Source of the DNA: Liolophura sinensis
Taxonomy: Eukaryota > Mollusca > Polyplacophora > Chitonida > Chitonidae
Assembly: GCF_032854445.1 (NCBI RefSeq)
Contig: NC_088304.1
Location: 2,232,001-2,296,000, forward strand
Length of the DNA: 64,000 nucleotides
Direction of reading: 5' to 3'
Under the pieces are notes generated by a model. It had not been told where the DNA came from. It saw only the letters and a list, made by a program, of their open reading frames with translations, and did no database searches. Positions within the stretch are counted from its first letter, which is position 1. Each line of letters begins with the position of its first letter. A program made the position numbers and the translations under genes. Positions 1-9,872 of this stretch are shown here, one piece after another.

Positions 1-1
1 C

Positions 2-2620
2 CTAAAGGCAAAGTTGACGACATCTCCGGTCTTAGGTTATGCAGATATGTCCTCTCCCTTCGAGTTACACACGGACGCCAGTGGTACAGGTCTGGGTGCA
101 GTACTGTATCAAGTACAAGACTCTGGACTTCGAGTGATCGCCTACGCTAGTCGGGGCCTATCGAAAAGTGAAGCCAATTACCCGGCTCACAAACGAGAGT
201 TCCTGGCTCTAAAATGGGCTGTTACTGACAAATTTCATGATTACCTCTATGGTAGTAAATTTGTTGTTGTGACAGACAACAATCCTTTAACGTATGTGTT
301 GAAATCCGCCAAGGTGGATGCTACCGGTTATCGCTGGTTGGCAGCTTTGGCGGCCTATGATTTTAGTCTCCGCTACCGCCCTGGAGTGGATATGACAGAT
401 GCTGATGCACTGAGTCGTCTGCCTCGAGGCTCTCTTGCAGAGGATGAACGATATGTGCGTGAAAAAGAACGGATTAACTGGCTCTTGGAGCGAAGTCAGC
501 CCCTGCCCCTGAATGATGATGGCTCAGCAACAGTTCACTCCACTAGTATTACAGCACTGCTCCAAAGCCATGGTGTGTTTGCTGCAGAGACAAACAAGGT
601 GACAGCTAATCCATCAGCACCGTACAAAACCGTTGATACGATCATTAACCATGAAAACCCTGTATGGGTAGAAGCTTTATCCTGCTCCCACTCAGCAGTA
701 CCAGACACGCTTGCCAAACCGAGTGAAACAGGACTGAAGCTGCAAGACTCCTTAGACTGGCAAGCTCTTCAATCACAAGATGTAGACATTCAAAAGGTCG
801 CCTCTTTTGTGGAATCAGGCGCGAAACCAACTAGGGAAAAATTGGCACACACTGGAGCAGAGATGAGCGTCTTCATGCGGGAGTTCACAAGGCTCACAGT
901 ACAGGATGGGATCTTATACAGGATGGTCACAGACGACAAAGGCATTGACCGTCAACAACTTGTGATCCCTAAAAGGCATCGCCGCGAAGCTATTCGCGGA
1001 GTTCATGATGATGTTGGGCATCCATGTTGTGACAGCACCTTGTCATTGGCCAGACAGCGTTTCTATTGGCCATTCATGGCCTCCTCCATCCAGAAGTACT
1101 GTAGAGAATGTGAACGCTGTATTAGACGCAAAGCTCGGACTGAGAAGGCCCCTCTAGAAGCCATACTGCCATCCTCACCTCTGGAGTTAGTGTGTATGGA
1201 CTATCTTTCAGTGGAAGCAGATAGGGGCGGCATTGAAAATATTTTAGTGATCACTGATCACTTCACTAAATATGCTATAGCAGTGCCAACAAAGGACCAG
1301 AAAGCCACAACTGTAGCAAAAGCCCTGTGGGAAAACTTGATCTGTCACTATGGCTACCCACAATACCTGCTGTCCGACCAGGGACAGGACATTGAATCTA
1401 AGGTCATCCAGAAACTTTGCCAGATGACAGGGATAAAGAAAATTCGCACCTCCCCATATAATCCACGCTGTAATGGAGTGACTGAAAGATTAAACCGGAC
1501 GCTGCTTGACATGTTAGGAACATTGAATCATGGTCAAAAGAAGGACTGGCGGAAGTATGTTGCACCATTGGCACACGCCTATAATTGCATCACCCATGAT
1601 ACGACAGGGTATTCGCCATACTTTTTGATGTTTGGGAGACATGCCAGGCTGCCCATTGACATAATCTTTGGCACGGACCCTGACAAGCGGAGTCCAAAAG
1701 GACCTCAGCAATATGTAGCCGACTTACGACACAAACTGAACTTTGCCTATCAGATAGCTCAAGACAATGCGGTGAAATCAGCAATCCGCAATAAGGGCTA
1801 TTACGACAAAAGGGCACATGCCATTAAACTTGAGTGTGGTGACAGAGTACTTGTGCGTAATGTTGGAGTCAGGGGGAAACACAAAATTGCAGATCGGTGG
1901 AGACCTGGCATCTTTGTGGTGGAGAGGCAACACTCAGATCTCCCCGTCTACGTAGTCAGACCAGAAATTGGAGACAAGCCATCCAAAACCTACCACCGTA
2001 ACCTTTTACTCCCGATCGGCTCTCTGCCTCTAGAAATCGATGAGGAAGATGCACCATCCGCACCAGAGAGACCGGTAACACGCTCAAAACCTCGACTAAC
2101 TGCTCAACAAGATGAAGCAGAAGACGACACAGACTTCAGCGATGAGGACAGATGGTACTGTGCGACGCTTTCGGATGCAGGGGGACATGTTGTGGAGCCA
2201 ATTACAGGCCCAGAACAAGACACCGCACCGTCAGCAGTCAATTCACGGCCATTAAATCCGAACTGCCCAGAGTTTGTCCCACGGCAGCCGTTCCACCTAC
2301 GACCTGATCAAGTCATTGAAGCATTGGAAAATCCTCCAGTGGAAACCCTCGTGGAAGATCAGCAAGGTGAAGTGGATAGTACTCCCGTGGCAGACAATGT
2401 GGACTCTGAACCAGCGATGCCCACGACGGTGCAGACATCCTCAACTGATGACACCAGTCCCGGACGAGCCTCCATTGAGATGGACGAGGACATCCCTCTA
2501 CCTGTGGAGACCACGTCGCAGGACTCCATAAGACGCTCCGAACGCCAGAGGCAACCTCCCCGAAGATTCACTTATGATCCATACGGGGTTGCCTACAGCA
2601 AGTATATGGTCTGGGTATAA
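2..2620 (+). CDS. pol: Ty3/gypsy Pol C-terminal part: RNase H and integrase (partial at window edge)
   Basis: The frame is open from base 2, so the TTG at 14 is only a window-edge artefact and not a start. Numbering from that TTG, RNase H covers roughly residues 15-140, with the words HTDASGTGLGAVL, KREFLALKW and VVTDNNPL and the closing DADALSR. The integrase H2C2 finger uses His331, His336, Cys363 and Cys366. The catalytic triad is Asp396, Asp455 and Glu491, with exactly 35 residues between the last two, the retroviral-type D,D35E spacing. A C-terminal DNA-binding module ends near YHRNLLLPIG, followed by an acidic, Ser/Thr/Pro-rich extension and a basic end (RRSERQRQPPRRF). The protein should process and integrate retrotransposon cDNA. 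No stop or frameshift interrupts 2.6 kb and all catalytic residues are present, so this part could be functional. Confidence 0.93.
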   Translation, partial: LKAKLTTSPVLGYADMSSPFELHTDASGTGLGAVLYQVQDSGLRVIAYASRGLSKSEANYPAHKREFLALKWAVTDKFHDYLYGSKFVVVTDNNPLTYVLKSAKVDATGYRWLAALAAYDFSLRYRPGVDMTDADALSRLPRGSLAEDERYVREKERINWLLERSQPLPLNDDGSATVHSTSITALLQSHGVFAAETNKVTANPSAPYKTVDTIINHENPVWVEALSCSHSAVPDTLAKPSETGLKLQDSLDWQALQSQDVDIQKVASFVESGAKPTREKLAHTGAEMSVFMREFTRLTVQDGILYRMVTDDKGIDRQQLVIPKRHRREAIRGVHDDVGHPCCDSTLSLARQRFYWPFMASSIQKYCRECERCIRRKARTEKAPLEAILPSSPLELVCMDYLSVEADRGGIENILVITDHFTKYAIAVPTKDQKATTVAKALWENLICHYGYPQYLLSDQGQDIESKVIQKLCQMTGIKKIRTSPYNPRCNGVTERLNRTLLDMLGTLNHGQKKDWRKYVAPLAHAYNCITHDTTGYSPYFLMFGRHARLPIDIIFGTDPDKRSPKGPQQYVADLRHKLNFAYQIAQDNAVKSAIRNKGYYDKRAHAIKLECGDRVLVRNVGVRGKHKIADRWRPGIFVVERQHSDLPVYVVRPEIGDKPSKTYHRNLLLPIGSLPLEIDEEDAPSAPERPVTRSKPRLTAQQDEAEDDTDFSDEDRWYCATLSDAGGHVVEPITGPEQDTAPSAVNSRPLNPNCPEFVPRQPFHLRPDQVIEALENPPVETLVEDQQGEVDSTPVADNVDSEPAMPTTVQTSSTDDTSPGRASIEMDEDIPLPVETTSQDSIRRSERQRQPPRRFTYDPYGVAYSKYMVWV

Positions 2621-2925
2621 CCTGAGCAAACTCTCACATGGGTGCTTTGAGCAGGGTAACCCAGTCCTTTTTGTTACTTTTTGTAGAATTTTGGGTAATA
2701 ATGGATATCGCTCTTGATAAAGTACAGAATTTTGACATTACCCCTTTTCTTTCTGTCTGGTGATAGGTACCATTCCTTTTCCATTTAAAACTTCTAAAAT
2801 TTTAAATATGCTCTGTATAGTGCACTACGCATGGTTTTTAAGAAATATGTAGGACCATTGGTAGGCAATATTGGCATGCTTTGTTCTTTTTTATCTGGCT
2901 CGCTTTTCTTATGTTACAGGTCAAT

Positions 2926-3402
2926 ATGGAAGCATTACTGCTAGAGATCCAGTCCCTGAAAGCTGTGCTCATCAACGTCCAACTGGAGCGTGATGTATTC
3001 CGGAGAGAGCGAGATGAAGCCAGAGCTTGCCTAGTAAGGACACTAAAGGACATTTTCAGGAAGAGAGACAGTCCACAGCCCACAGGGGACAGAGATGGCG
3101 CATCATCCCTTGCGGACGCCACAAGGCTGTCGAGCCCCTCGACGGTGGACGACAGGCCTGGCGAACCCCCGGCTGGTATGCCCAGTATGGTTCATATGCC
3201 ATGCAGCCCCTCGACGGCGGCGCATGCATCTGATCCCTCTACTGAGGTGATCAAGCCCATCAAGGTACGGAGCGTTGCTGTCACACCCAGCCTGAACACC
3301 GGGAAAGAGAACCGACTGTACATTGCGCTCAGTCATCAGGCCAACGACAGAAGGACAGGCAAAAGAAGAACTGTCCAAACCTATGGCTGGCCCTTGGAAT
3401 GA
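2926..3402 (+). CDS. Accessory ORF downstream of pol, predicted coiled coil, unknown function
   Basis: A 158-residue frame starts with ATG at 2926 in the position where some gypsy-like elements carry an env or accessory gene. Just upstream, 2881-2919 is pyrimidine-rich and ends in TTACAG, a good splice-acceptor shape, so a spliced subgenomic message is plausible. The first ~45 residues are rich in Leu, Glu and Arg with heptad-like spacing (LLLEIQSLKAVL, LERDVFRRERDEA) and suggest a coiled coil. The rest is low-complexity Ser/Pro/Asp-rich, ending with a basic stretch (DRRTGKRRTV). There is no signal peptide or membrane segment, so it is not a classical envelope protein. I do not recognise the family. 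It could also be untranslated 3' sequence that happens to be open. Confidence 0.5.
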   Translation: MEALLLEIQSLKAVLINVQLERDVFRRERDEARACLVRTLKDIFRKRDSPQPTGDRDGASSLADATRLSSPSTVDDRPGEPPAGMPSMVHMPCSPSTAAHASDPSTEVIKPIKVRSVAVTPSLNTGKENRLYIALSHQANDRRTGKRRTVQTYGWPLE

Positions 3403-3527
3403 AAAGGAGGGCCACAGTACCTACTCTCCAGGAAGCAAAGCGAGTGCGTGTGACGCTGGCAGAAGACAGGGACTCTAGCAGTGATTCTCCGGATACCAGG
3501 GACAATAACAGGAATCATCACTTTTAA
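3399..3527 (+). CDS. Small 42-aa frame overlapping the accessory ORF stop (ATGA)
   Basis: The ATG at 3399 overlaps the TGA stop of the preceding frame in an ATGA arrangement. The 42 residues start basic (MKRRATV, EAKRVRV) and continue acidic and Ser-rich (EDRDSSSDSPD), a composition like the tail of the upstream protein. Either the two frames are one protein split by a one-base indel, or they are an overlapping pair. The length is too short to judge coding potential. Confidence 0.3.
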   Translation: MKRRATVPTLQEAKRVRVTLAEDRDSSSDSPDTRDNNRNHHF

Positions 3528-3662
3528 AGTGTTCTGTCCATGAAGTACCACAGGGGTATCTACTTGGGTGAGTGGACAAGTGCTCTGACTTGGTAGCGCG
3601 CACTTGACTTCTTGGCTGAGTGGACCACGTCGCTCTAGTTGGAGGCTTCCCGTGTCCTTTTT

Positions 3663-3674
3663 AGGGGGGGAGAG
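3663..3674 (+). other. Polypurine tract next to 3' LTR
   Basis: Twelve purines (AGGGGGGGAGAG) sit immediately before TGTAAACCCCC. In LTR retrotransposons the polypurine tract primes plus-strand DNA synthesis and lies directly against the 3' LTR, so this fixes the likely LTR start at 3675. Confidence 0.75.
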
Positions 3675-3861
3675 TGTAAACCCCCAGGTCAGATCTGCCC
3701 AAATCTCCAGGCCAGATCTGCCCTGGGTGTTCACCAGTAAGCTAGTCACATCAGTAACCAAGCCTTATGCTTGTGGGGGAGTGCCCATGGCCTGAGAGGG
3801 GGTGGGAGGTCACATGACCTCCACACCCCAGCCTTGCCATGTGGCCCTTTGTTTTAGCCCC

Positions 3862-3942
3862 ATTCCCTCCAAGACAGCCGAGCAGTCAAGACGTGTTTTA
3901 CCAAGATCACAGCCAGTCTTCATTCATACATTTCACCCAGGT
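3862..3942 (+). repeat. 81-bp direct repeat, copy 1 (inside putative LTR)
   Basis: Identical by eye to 5703-5783, starting ATTCCCTCCAAGACAGCCGA. This copy ends in CAG followed by GTAAGAAT, a strong splice-donor match. The second copy continues differently, as GTGCTG. Confidence 0.85.
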
Positions 3943-5702
3943 AAGAATTTAACCCTTGTGGTCTCAGAACACTTCCATAAATTGATATATGTAATTGTTG
4001 TCACATATGCACTTATCTGACTGTGCCATATAGGATATATTATGCACATCTTTTTGAGTAATTTAAGTTATTACTTTGGTCAGCTATTCACAAGTTAGTG
4101 TGATCTCTGCAAAGAGATACACACATTCTAAAAGGATTGGCTGAATAGATTTCAGGAATTTACGCCAAGAAACAGGTGGGATAACTGCTTCTCCCATCAA
4201 CCTGTTTACAGTGAAAATATTTGGTTAGCTGTGTTAGTTTGGGATAAACCTCCACATTGGAACCATTAACCCACTTAAGTTCACTAGTTTTAAAAGTGAC
4301 CACTGTTTACTTAAATTAATCTGGAATTTAAGGATTATATGTATCAACTATTAGCTTCTGCCTAAACTTAACTCAATCTCCTAACTTCCAGAACAGATAG
4401 TTCCTTTTACACTGGTTAACACATGGTCAAGCTTAATTCCTTTGTTTGAGCTGACCATGCCAGCCTCCAGTAGCTACAGACATGTGTATTGCCTCAGTGT
4501 ATGTAAGCAAGGTGGCAGCACATCTGGAAGGGATTAATTTCTCCTTGGCATCTATTGCCCCTGATGACCCCTGCTGGTTAATCTCATCCTATCAGCCCAG
4601 CCTTTATCAAGTGGCTAAACAAGATGGCTGCACCAGCAGTACACAGGCCAAATGAAAACTCAGTACAATAGCAACCACTTGTAACTGTTCTGAGTTTTTG
4701 TATTTAATTATGCCTGTGATTGTCCTAACACAACACAATCCTCAGAAATTATATATCACTGCAGATGCACATATACTGGAATTTATCATGCTTTTGGACT
4801 TTGACATTTTGAGTCCAGTGTACATGTTCCCTATGGCCAGTCAGTAAGCATTTGTTATTATTGTTGATAGATACATATATATATATAGATATTAACTTTG
4901 TATATACAGTTAATATGCATATAGGCTATCGCATGGTAATATTGTATTTAGTTTATAGATATCATCAAAATACCTGCGTGACCCGTATCATTGTTCCTCA
5001 TGCGGTAACCGTTCTGGGTTGTACAATATGTATACAGCCCCTAGCATAAAAATGTACCACTCAGATTATTATTGCATGCAGTAGTCTACACTATTGATTT
5101 GTAACCTGTATGTTAAATGATCAAAAGAGTAACTTACGAATGTTATGTTTTGGTTGGAGGTGAAGGTCAGCTGGCATAGACCAGTATGTCTTGTTATATA
5201 TGAGATATGACCTGGCATCATAAAATGCATTTGTACCCATCATGTGGATACACTGAGTCATCTAAATTTCTAATGCGAGCCTGGCCCCTTATAAGCCTGG
5301 CAACGTACTCGACATTATGTTTAGATGCCTCTCTTAAACAGGATACCGGTAACCCTGTGACCCTTGGCCTCTCTAGTATTGACTATATTGCAATTATTGT
5401 TAGCATGATGTCACTTGGTTTCTAGATGCCATGCTTAAACGTTACATGCATTATGGTCTGACTGTCAGGCTGACCTCTCAACTTCAACCTACCTTGACCT
5501 ACATGTATGTGTATAGGTCGCTGTGTATACATGTGGACACACATGTAACATGTCTATTATATAATTGGGTTAATAATCATGTCCAACATCTTAACTTGTT
5601 TTACTTACCTGTTATGACCATATGGCACTTCTAATAAGTCTTTAAAAGCTAAGTTCTAAATTATTTACTCATTAATACTTGAAAGCTCTAGTAGCTCTCC
5701 CG

Positions 5703-5783
5703 ATTCCCTCCAAGACAGCCGAGCAGTCAAGACGTGTTTTACCAAGATCACAGCCAGTCTTCATTCATACATTTCACCCAGGT
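5703..5783 (+). repeat. 81-bp direct repeat, copy 2
   Basis: Second identical copy of 3862-3942, offset by 1,841 bp. It is followed by GTGCTGTACCGTCTTGACTG and then by what looks like the remaining ~100 bp of the LTR, including a short GGAA run at 5850-5870. Confidence 0.85.
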
Positions 5784-5886
5784 GCTGTACCGTCTTGACT
5801 GCCAGACGTTACCCTCCAGGCTGCTTCCCCTTGTGAAAACTATCCAAACTCAGAAGGAAGGAAGGAAGGGAAAGGAACATATTTAC

Positions 5887-7296
5887 AGATACCCCTACTT
5901 TTATACTGATTACCTCTGTCTAACATAATAAATTCTCAGGCTGTGGCACGTGTGAAAACCCACCAGAGCATTTGCGTTCTTTGTCCAGCATATATTTAAC
6001 ACTTGTTTCCCCAAAAGCCAGTCACGTGTCCACCCGACAACGTAAGATAGTCTCGCAGGTGATTCAACCGCAGACAAACAGGTCTTACAGTAACATAACA
6101 TGTAAATCAGGCACACCCGTGGTAAAGTGTTGTAGAACTGGCAGAACGTGAGCATTGCAAATAAAACTTCTTTTCCGGAACTTAATCTGACTTGTCGCAC
6201 TTGTCGCTTCGCTCAAGGAGTAAATATACAGCTGAAAACTCTTTATAAACGATACGAGTTCCCTTTTATTCTTCCTTGTGCATAAGTTTCACTCTGCTAA
6301 AGGGGCTCCCGTATCAACAACGTGTAAAAGTAGAACGAGTAGGAAACAAGGCGCCATTAAAACTAACTGAAATACACAGAAACCAGTTAAACTTTGAAAA
6401 TATTGTTAAATATAGCTCTTTTACCACAAGTAGAAAAATATCGTTAAATATAGTTCTCACTCAAACAACTTGAAAAACATCGTTAAAAATAGTTCTTATA
6501 CAATGACCATAAAGACTCTTTTAGGTAACCATATTGTAAGTAAAGTCATCACCATTTACGTTGAGTTCAACGTCATAAGCCACCTTCCTCACCTAAAACA
6601 AGTTTGTGCTCTAAGCGATGTGGAACTCTTCTGTCAATCCCGGCCGAATTACCCTGAGTGAAACCCCAGACATTTGAACCTTCCACTCCGGCAGGACTCC
6701 GATTTCTCCGTGGTGGTCACGTGATTTGACAAATAGACATTCTTGTGCATGTAGCATTCATGAAAATGGAAAGCCCAACCGATTAACCTTGAAAGAATGT
6801 ATGTAGATCGCAGCACATCGCAGCAAACTTTCTGGCGTGTGCACAGATCATCTCTACGATCACCTTGCGACCACTGGCGATATCTTCAGATTCATCAAGA
6901 CTCTTCAAGATCCTTCACGACTGATCGTACGATCATTCCGTGATTTACGACTGTTATCCGTGACTTTTCACCCGGAGGTTTTCATAGCAAGTCGCATATG
7001 TGTAAGTATATGGGGCTACCTTTACACCAAGCTTGCCTAGAGCGCTGATATTCTATTCTTTTCACCCTGGAGACCCGCTGGGATCTGATGTTGTCCAGGA
7101 TTTCAATATAGCATTCATGTCGACCAGTGCTCAGTTTTCACTGCCCGCGCTTTGAAACACAGATTGGAATTGCATATAAAACAAATCACCGGAGATTGTT
7201 TCATCTTTAACTAAACATTATGAACCTTCCATTCTGAAACTGCTATACCATACTTTCTACCTTGTCTTTTAAGGCAAAATTTAAAACCTCATCACA
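5887..7296. other. Intergenic, no gene recognised
   Basis: 1.4 kb without a convincing reading frame or known repeat. Bases 6790-6970 are rich in GATC/CGATC-like words (GATCGCAGC, ACGATCACC, CGTACGATCA) and may be the remnant of an old element, but I could not place it. Confidence 0.5.
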
Positions 7297-7440
7297 ATAT
7301 TGTAAAAGACTTACAACATGGAGTGTAAAACTAGGGCAGCGACGACAGTTAAATACTTGGTAAATGGTCGCACACAACCGGTGAAATCCAGCCACCTGTG
7401 AATTTACATCAGTCAGGGTTTTACTAGGACAGCTGATATG
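7297..7440 (+). repeat. Dispersed repeat R1, copy 1
   Basis: Shares the order of words AAAGACTTACAACA, ACTAGGGCAGCGACGACAG, GGTCGCACACAACCGGTGAA and CAGTCAGGGTTTTA with regions near 17345, 29809 and 45020. No coding capacity is seen. Probably a fragment of an interspersed non-autonomous element. Confidence 0.55.
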
Positions 7441-7539
7441 CAAGCTTAAGACTTGCAACACACACGACCCTTAACACTTCAAATTTCATATTTCGTAAAA
7501 TGTAGCTTTTTGGAAATAGTCTGGAAGTTGCATACTAAA

Positions 7540-7990
7540 GCTCCCGTCCTGAACCATCCACCCTTCATCATCTCTTCCTTTCTAAGCTTCCCATCCTGAA
7601 CCACCCATCATTCATCCTCTCTTTATTTCTAAACCTTCCATTCTGGTCCTTTTATCTTAAATGATTTATCCTAGGCCTGAACTTTCACTGAGAGAAAAGT
7701 TTGATTCAACTGACTCAAAAATCTGCGTTATACAATTGGGCTAGTTCCACTCAGAAAACTGAGTCACGAACGACTCCTGTGAGTTTTACATCTAACCAAG
7801 GGAATATATATAACCAGATGAGTTTCATGACTCAGCCGATCCGGTGATATGATTCAGTTTTCTGCGTCGAATTAGCTTAATTGTATAACTCAAATGTTTG
7901 AGTGAGTTGACTCAAACATTTCTCTGTGTTCCATCTTGAACCTTTCATCATAAACAGGTACTCAGCTCCTATTTCCTGCTGTATGGAAAA
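7540..7990 (-). repeat. Degenerate minisatellite downstream of sulfotransferase gene 1
   Basis: Read on the minus strand it repeats words like GGATGGAAGGTTTAGAAAGG, GGATGAAGGATG and GGTTCAGGATGG. The same vocabulary in the same orientation relative to the gene lies downstream of gene 2 (47850-48620). It is split by the MITE-like palindrome at 7686-7928. Confidence 0.7.
7686..7928. mobile_element. MITE-like palindromic element with ~80-bp inverted arms
   Basis: The left arm, from CACTGAGAGAAAAGTTTGA to about 7766, matches the reverse complement of about 7850-7928 with a few mismatches and small gaps. Shared words include GTTATACAATT and CAGAAAACTGA. There is no coding capacity. Long inverted arms and small size fit a non-autonomous DNA transposon. 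The target-site duplication is unclear because it lies inside repetitive DNA. Confidence 0.65.
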
Positions 7991-8146
7991 TAGGGCATGT
8001 ATTACCTTCCTTGTTACAGGACATCAACAATGGCGTAGCGTGAGATTAGTTTTTGAGGCATGAAACTACGAGAAATGGACCTCGCCCAGTTATGGTTATG
8101 CCACAACGGTGACAAATATTTTCCAGGCCACAAAATGTAGTAACAT

Positions 8147-8386
8147 GATGTCAGCCTTTGACAGTCGTAGAAATGTTGACACATTTTGTAAGCCTTTGAC
8201 AGTCGTAGAAATGTGGAGAAATTTTGTCAGTCTTTGACAGTCGTAGAAATGTTGAGAGATTTTGTCAGCCTTTGACAGTCGTAGAAATGTTGAGAAATTT
8301 TGTCAGCCTTTGACAGCTGTAGAAATGTTGAGAAATTTTTGTCAGCTTTTGACAGTCGTAGAAATGTTCAGAGATTTTGAACGAGG
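8147..8386 (+). repeat. 38-bp minisatellite, 6 units
   Basis: The core TTTGACAGTCGTAGAAATGT recurs at 8157, 8195, 8233, 8271, 8309 and 8348, a 38-bp step with one 39-bp step. It lies about 0.4 kb beyond the stop codon of gene 1 and may be in its 3' UTR or just outside it. Confidence 0.85.
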
Positions 8387-8764
8387 TCCATGGTTTTCAG
8401 CTGAAGAGTTCACTGAAGCTGTTTCATATATTTAATCAGGGCCGGGGTTTCCAAACCTATTTTACATAATTCATAATGTTTACCATGGATTTTCCAAGTT
8501 TACAAAATTAAAATCTGTCTTAAAGTGAGGTCGCCAACGAGCCATTAGCCGTTTTCTGCGGTCCAATCTAACCAGAGCTTACTCGTGCAAACGAATCTGT
8601 TAATGGGGGGAGTTAACTCAACGGAAATAATTCAGTGCCAAAAACTGTCAAAGCGCCAAATCATAGACATAGAATGATTGAAGTCTCACATTCAATTTTC
8701 ATTGTTTCTTTCCCTTCAGAAAAAATAATATCTATCTGTACAAACAAATGTTCATGAATTCATT
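8387..8764 (-). other. Downstream flank or 3' UTR of sulfotransferase gene 1
   Basis: No repeat or reading frame is recognised. A canonical AATAAA close to the stop codon was not seen on the minus strand, so the polyadenylation site is not assigned. Confidence 0.4.
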
Positions 8765-9872
8765 TTATATCGCCTGATTTTTCCACAGCAATTTTATGAA
8801 TGCTTCTTCTTTAAAACTAAGATAATCACAGTCCAACTTAGTGATGTTAAATTCGTGGGAAAATTGCGTCTTTTCAAAGTGCTTGAACTGAGGTCCACTT
8901 TTGCTCAGAGCGCCACAGAATCTAGTCACATTTTTCAATGTTTCTTGGAAAATGCTCACCTCTTCCGACAAGTTAAGCTCAGCTTGCGCTATTCGCTGAA
9001 ACTTCCTACTAAAGTAATCGTAAAGCTGAAAGTCTGATGGAGAAAGATTTTTCAAGCTTTGTCTGATATCTTCAGGAATGGCGGGTTTTTGCTTCATACC
9101 CTTATGTTGTACTTCATACAGAATATCTTTAGTTGACCAACACAGTTTTCGTTTTAAAATCACAAGAGACGCGTCAAAATGATCAGCAACCAAAACAAAT
9201 TCCATATGTTCGTCCACCATTTTAATGTACTTGTCCACAAAACTCGCGTTGCTGTATTGGGATTTAGGAATGCCGAAGTCAAATGACATCCGGTTGACAG
9301 CTAAAGATCCCTGTTTAAAGATCGCTGGCTCGTAAAACTCCGGGTTTTTCAGAAACTCTCTCATCAACATAATGTCATTTCCATTCACTCTCGATTTTTG
9401 CTTCACAGATGTTGGATACTGGTGGAAATACAAGAAAGACGACACAAATCGGTCGAGTGGTTCTCTGACCGCCGCTATGACAGCGACATCTGGAGGAAGG
9501 TACTTCTTAAACGCCACTTGGCTGTACACAACATGCTGACACAGAATTTCATAGACCTTTCCTTTAGGAATCGGGGGCAGTTTTTCTGGCTTTAGAGTTT
9601 CAAAAAATCCTAAGTGCCATATGTCATTCTTGGGCGGAAGAGCAAACGTGAGGTTTCTTGAAAATCCGAACCTTTGTAGAATGGTAGTAACTGTTGTGCT
9701 CGCGGCCTTGTGAACCTTTACAAAGGCCACTCTTCTCCTCTCGGCGCACACGGGATCTCGTCGGGACCAGTTTGCTCTCCATTGTAAAAGAGCGCGGGGC
9801 GGATAGGAAGTGCTGACGGAGAAAAACAGGAGTGACACCAGGACAACTAAAGCCGCCAACAGCAAACAGTTT
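8765..9872 (-). CDS. Galactose-3-O-sulfotransferase-like protein, gene 1, terminal coding exon
   Basis: This exon encodes 368 residues of a GAL3ST-family enzyme, which transfers sulfate from PAPS to C3 of galactose on glycolipids or glycoproteins in the Golgi lumen. It begins with a hydrophobic anchor (NCLLLAALVVLVSLLFFSV), as in type II Golgi proteins. The 5'-phosphosulfate-binding motif is in VAFVKVHKAASTTVTTIL, and the 3'-phosphate motif in AAVREPLDRFVSSFLYF. The segment RFGFSRNLTFALPPKN is also typical of the family. Several N-glycosylation sequons occur (NWS, NLT, NAS, NLS, NVT, NIT). The start is not an ATG: the minus strand reads a pyrimidine-rich tract ending TTTTGCAG at 9873, a splice acceptor, and the exon begins with the third base of a codon. 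The missing N-terminus fits the first exon proposed at 21806-21840, giving about 380 residues. Substrate cannot be predicted. The frame is intact. Confidence 0.92.

Larger units (their letters stand above)
1..5886 (+). mobile_element. Ty3/gypsy LTR retrotransposon, 3' half (5' part lies outside the window)
   Basis: The element enters the window already inside the pol frame, at the junction between reverse transcriptase and RNase H. In order it shows RNase H, a zinc-binding integrase head, a D,D35E integrase core, an acidic and proline-rich tail, a small extra reading frame, a polypurine tract and an LTR-like region opening with TGTAAA. A matching TTTACA at 5881-5886 is the best candidate for the LTR end. 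The gag, protease and most of the reverse transcriptase would lie to the left. The long uninterrupted pol frame suggests a fairly young copy. The LTR boundaries are inferred, because the 5' LTR and the target-site duplication cannot be seen. Confidence 0.85.
3675..5886 (+). repeat. Putative 3' LTR interrupted by a 1.84-kb segment
   Basis: The region opens with TGTAAA after the polypurine tract and can close with TTTACA at 5881-5886, giving a six-base inverted end. Its full length would be 2.2 kb. If the segment between the two copies of an 81-bp repeat (3862-3942 and 5703-5783) is removed, about 371 bp remain, a usual LTR size. The intervening DNA (3943-5702) is AT-rich and contains no recognisable coding sequence. 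The LTR end is inferred only from the inverted termini. Confidence 0.5.
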
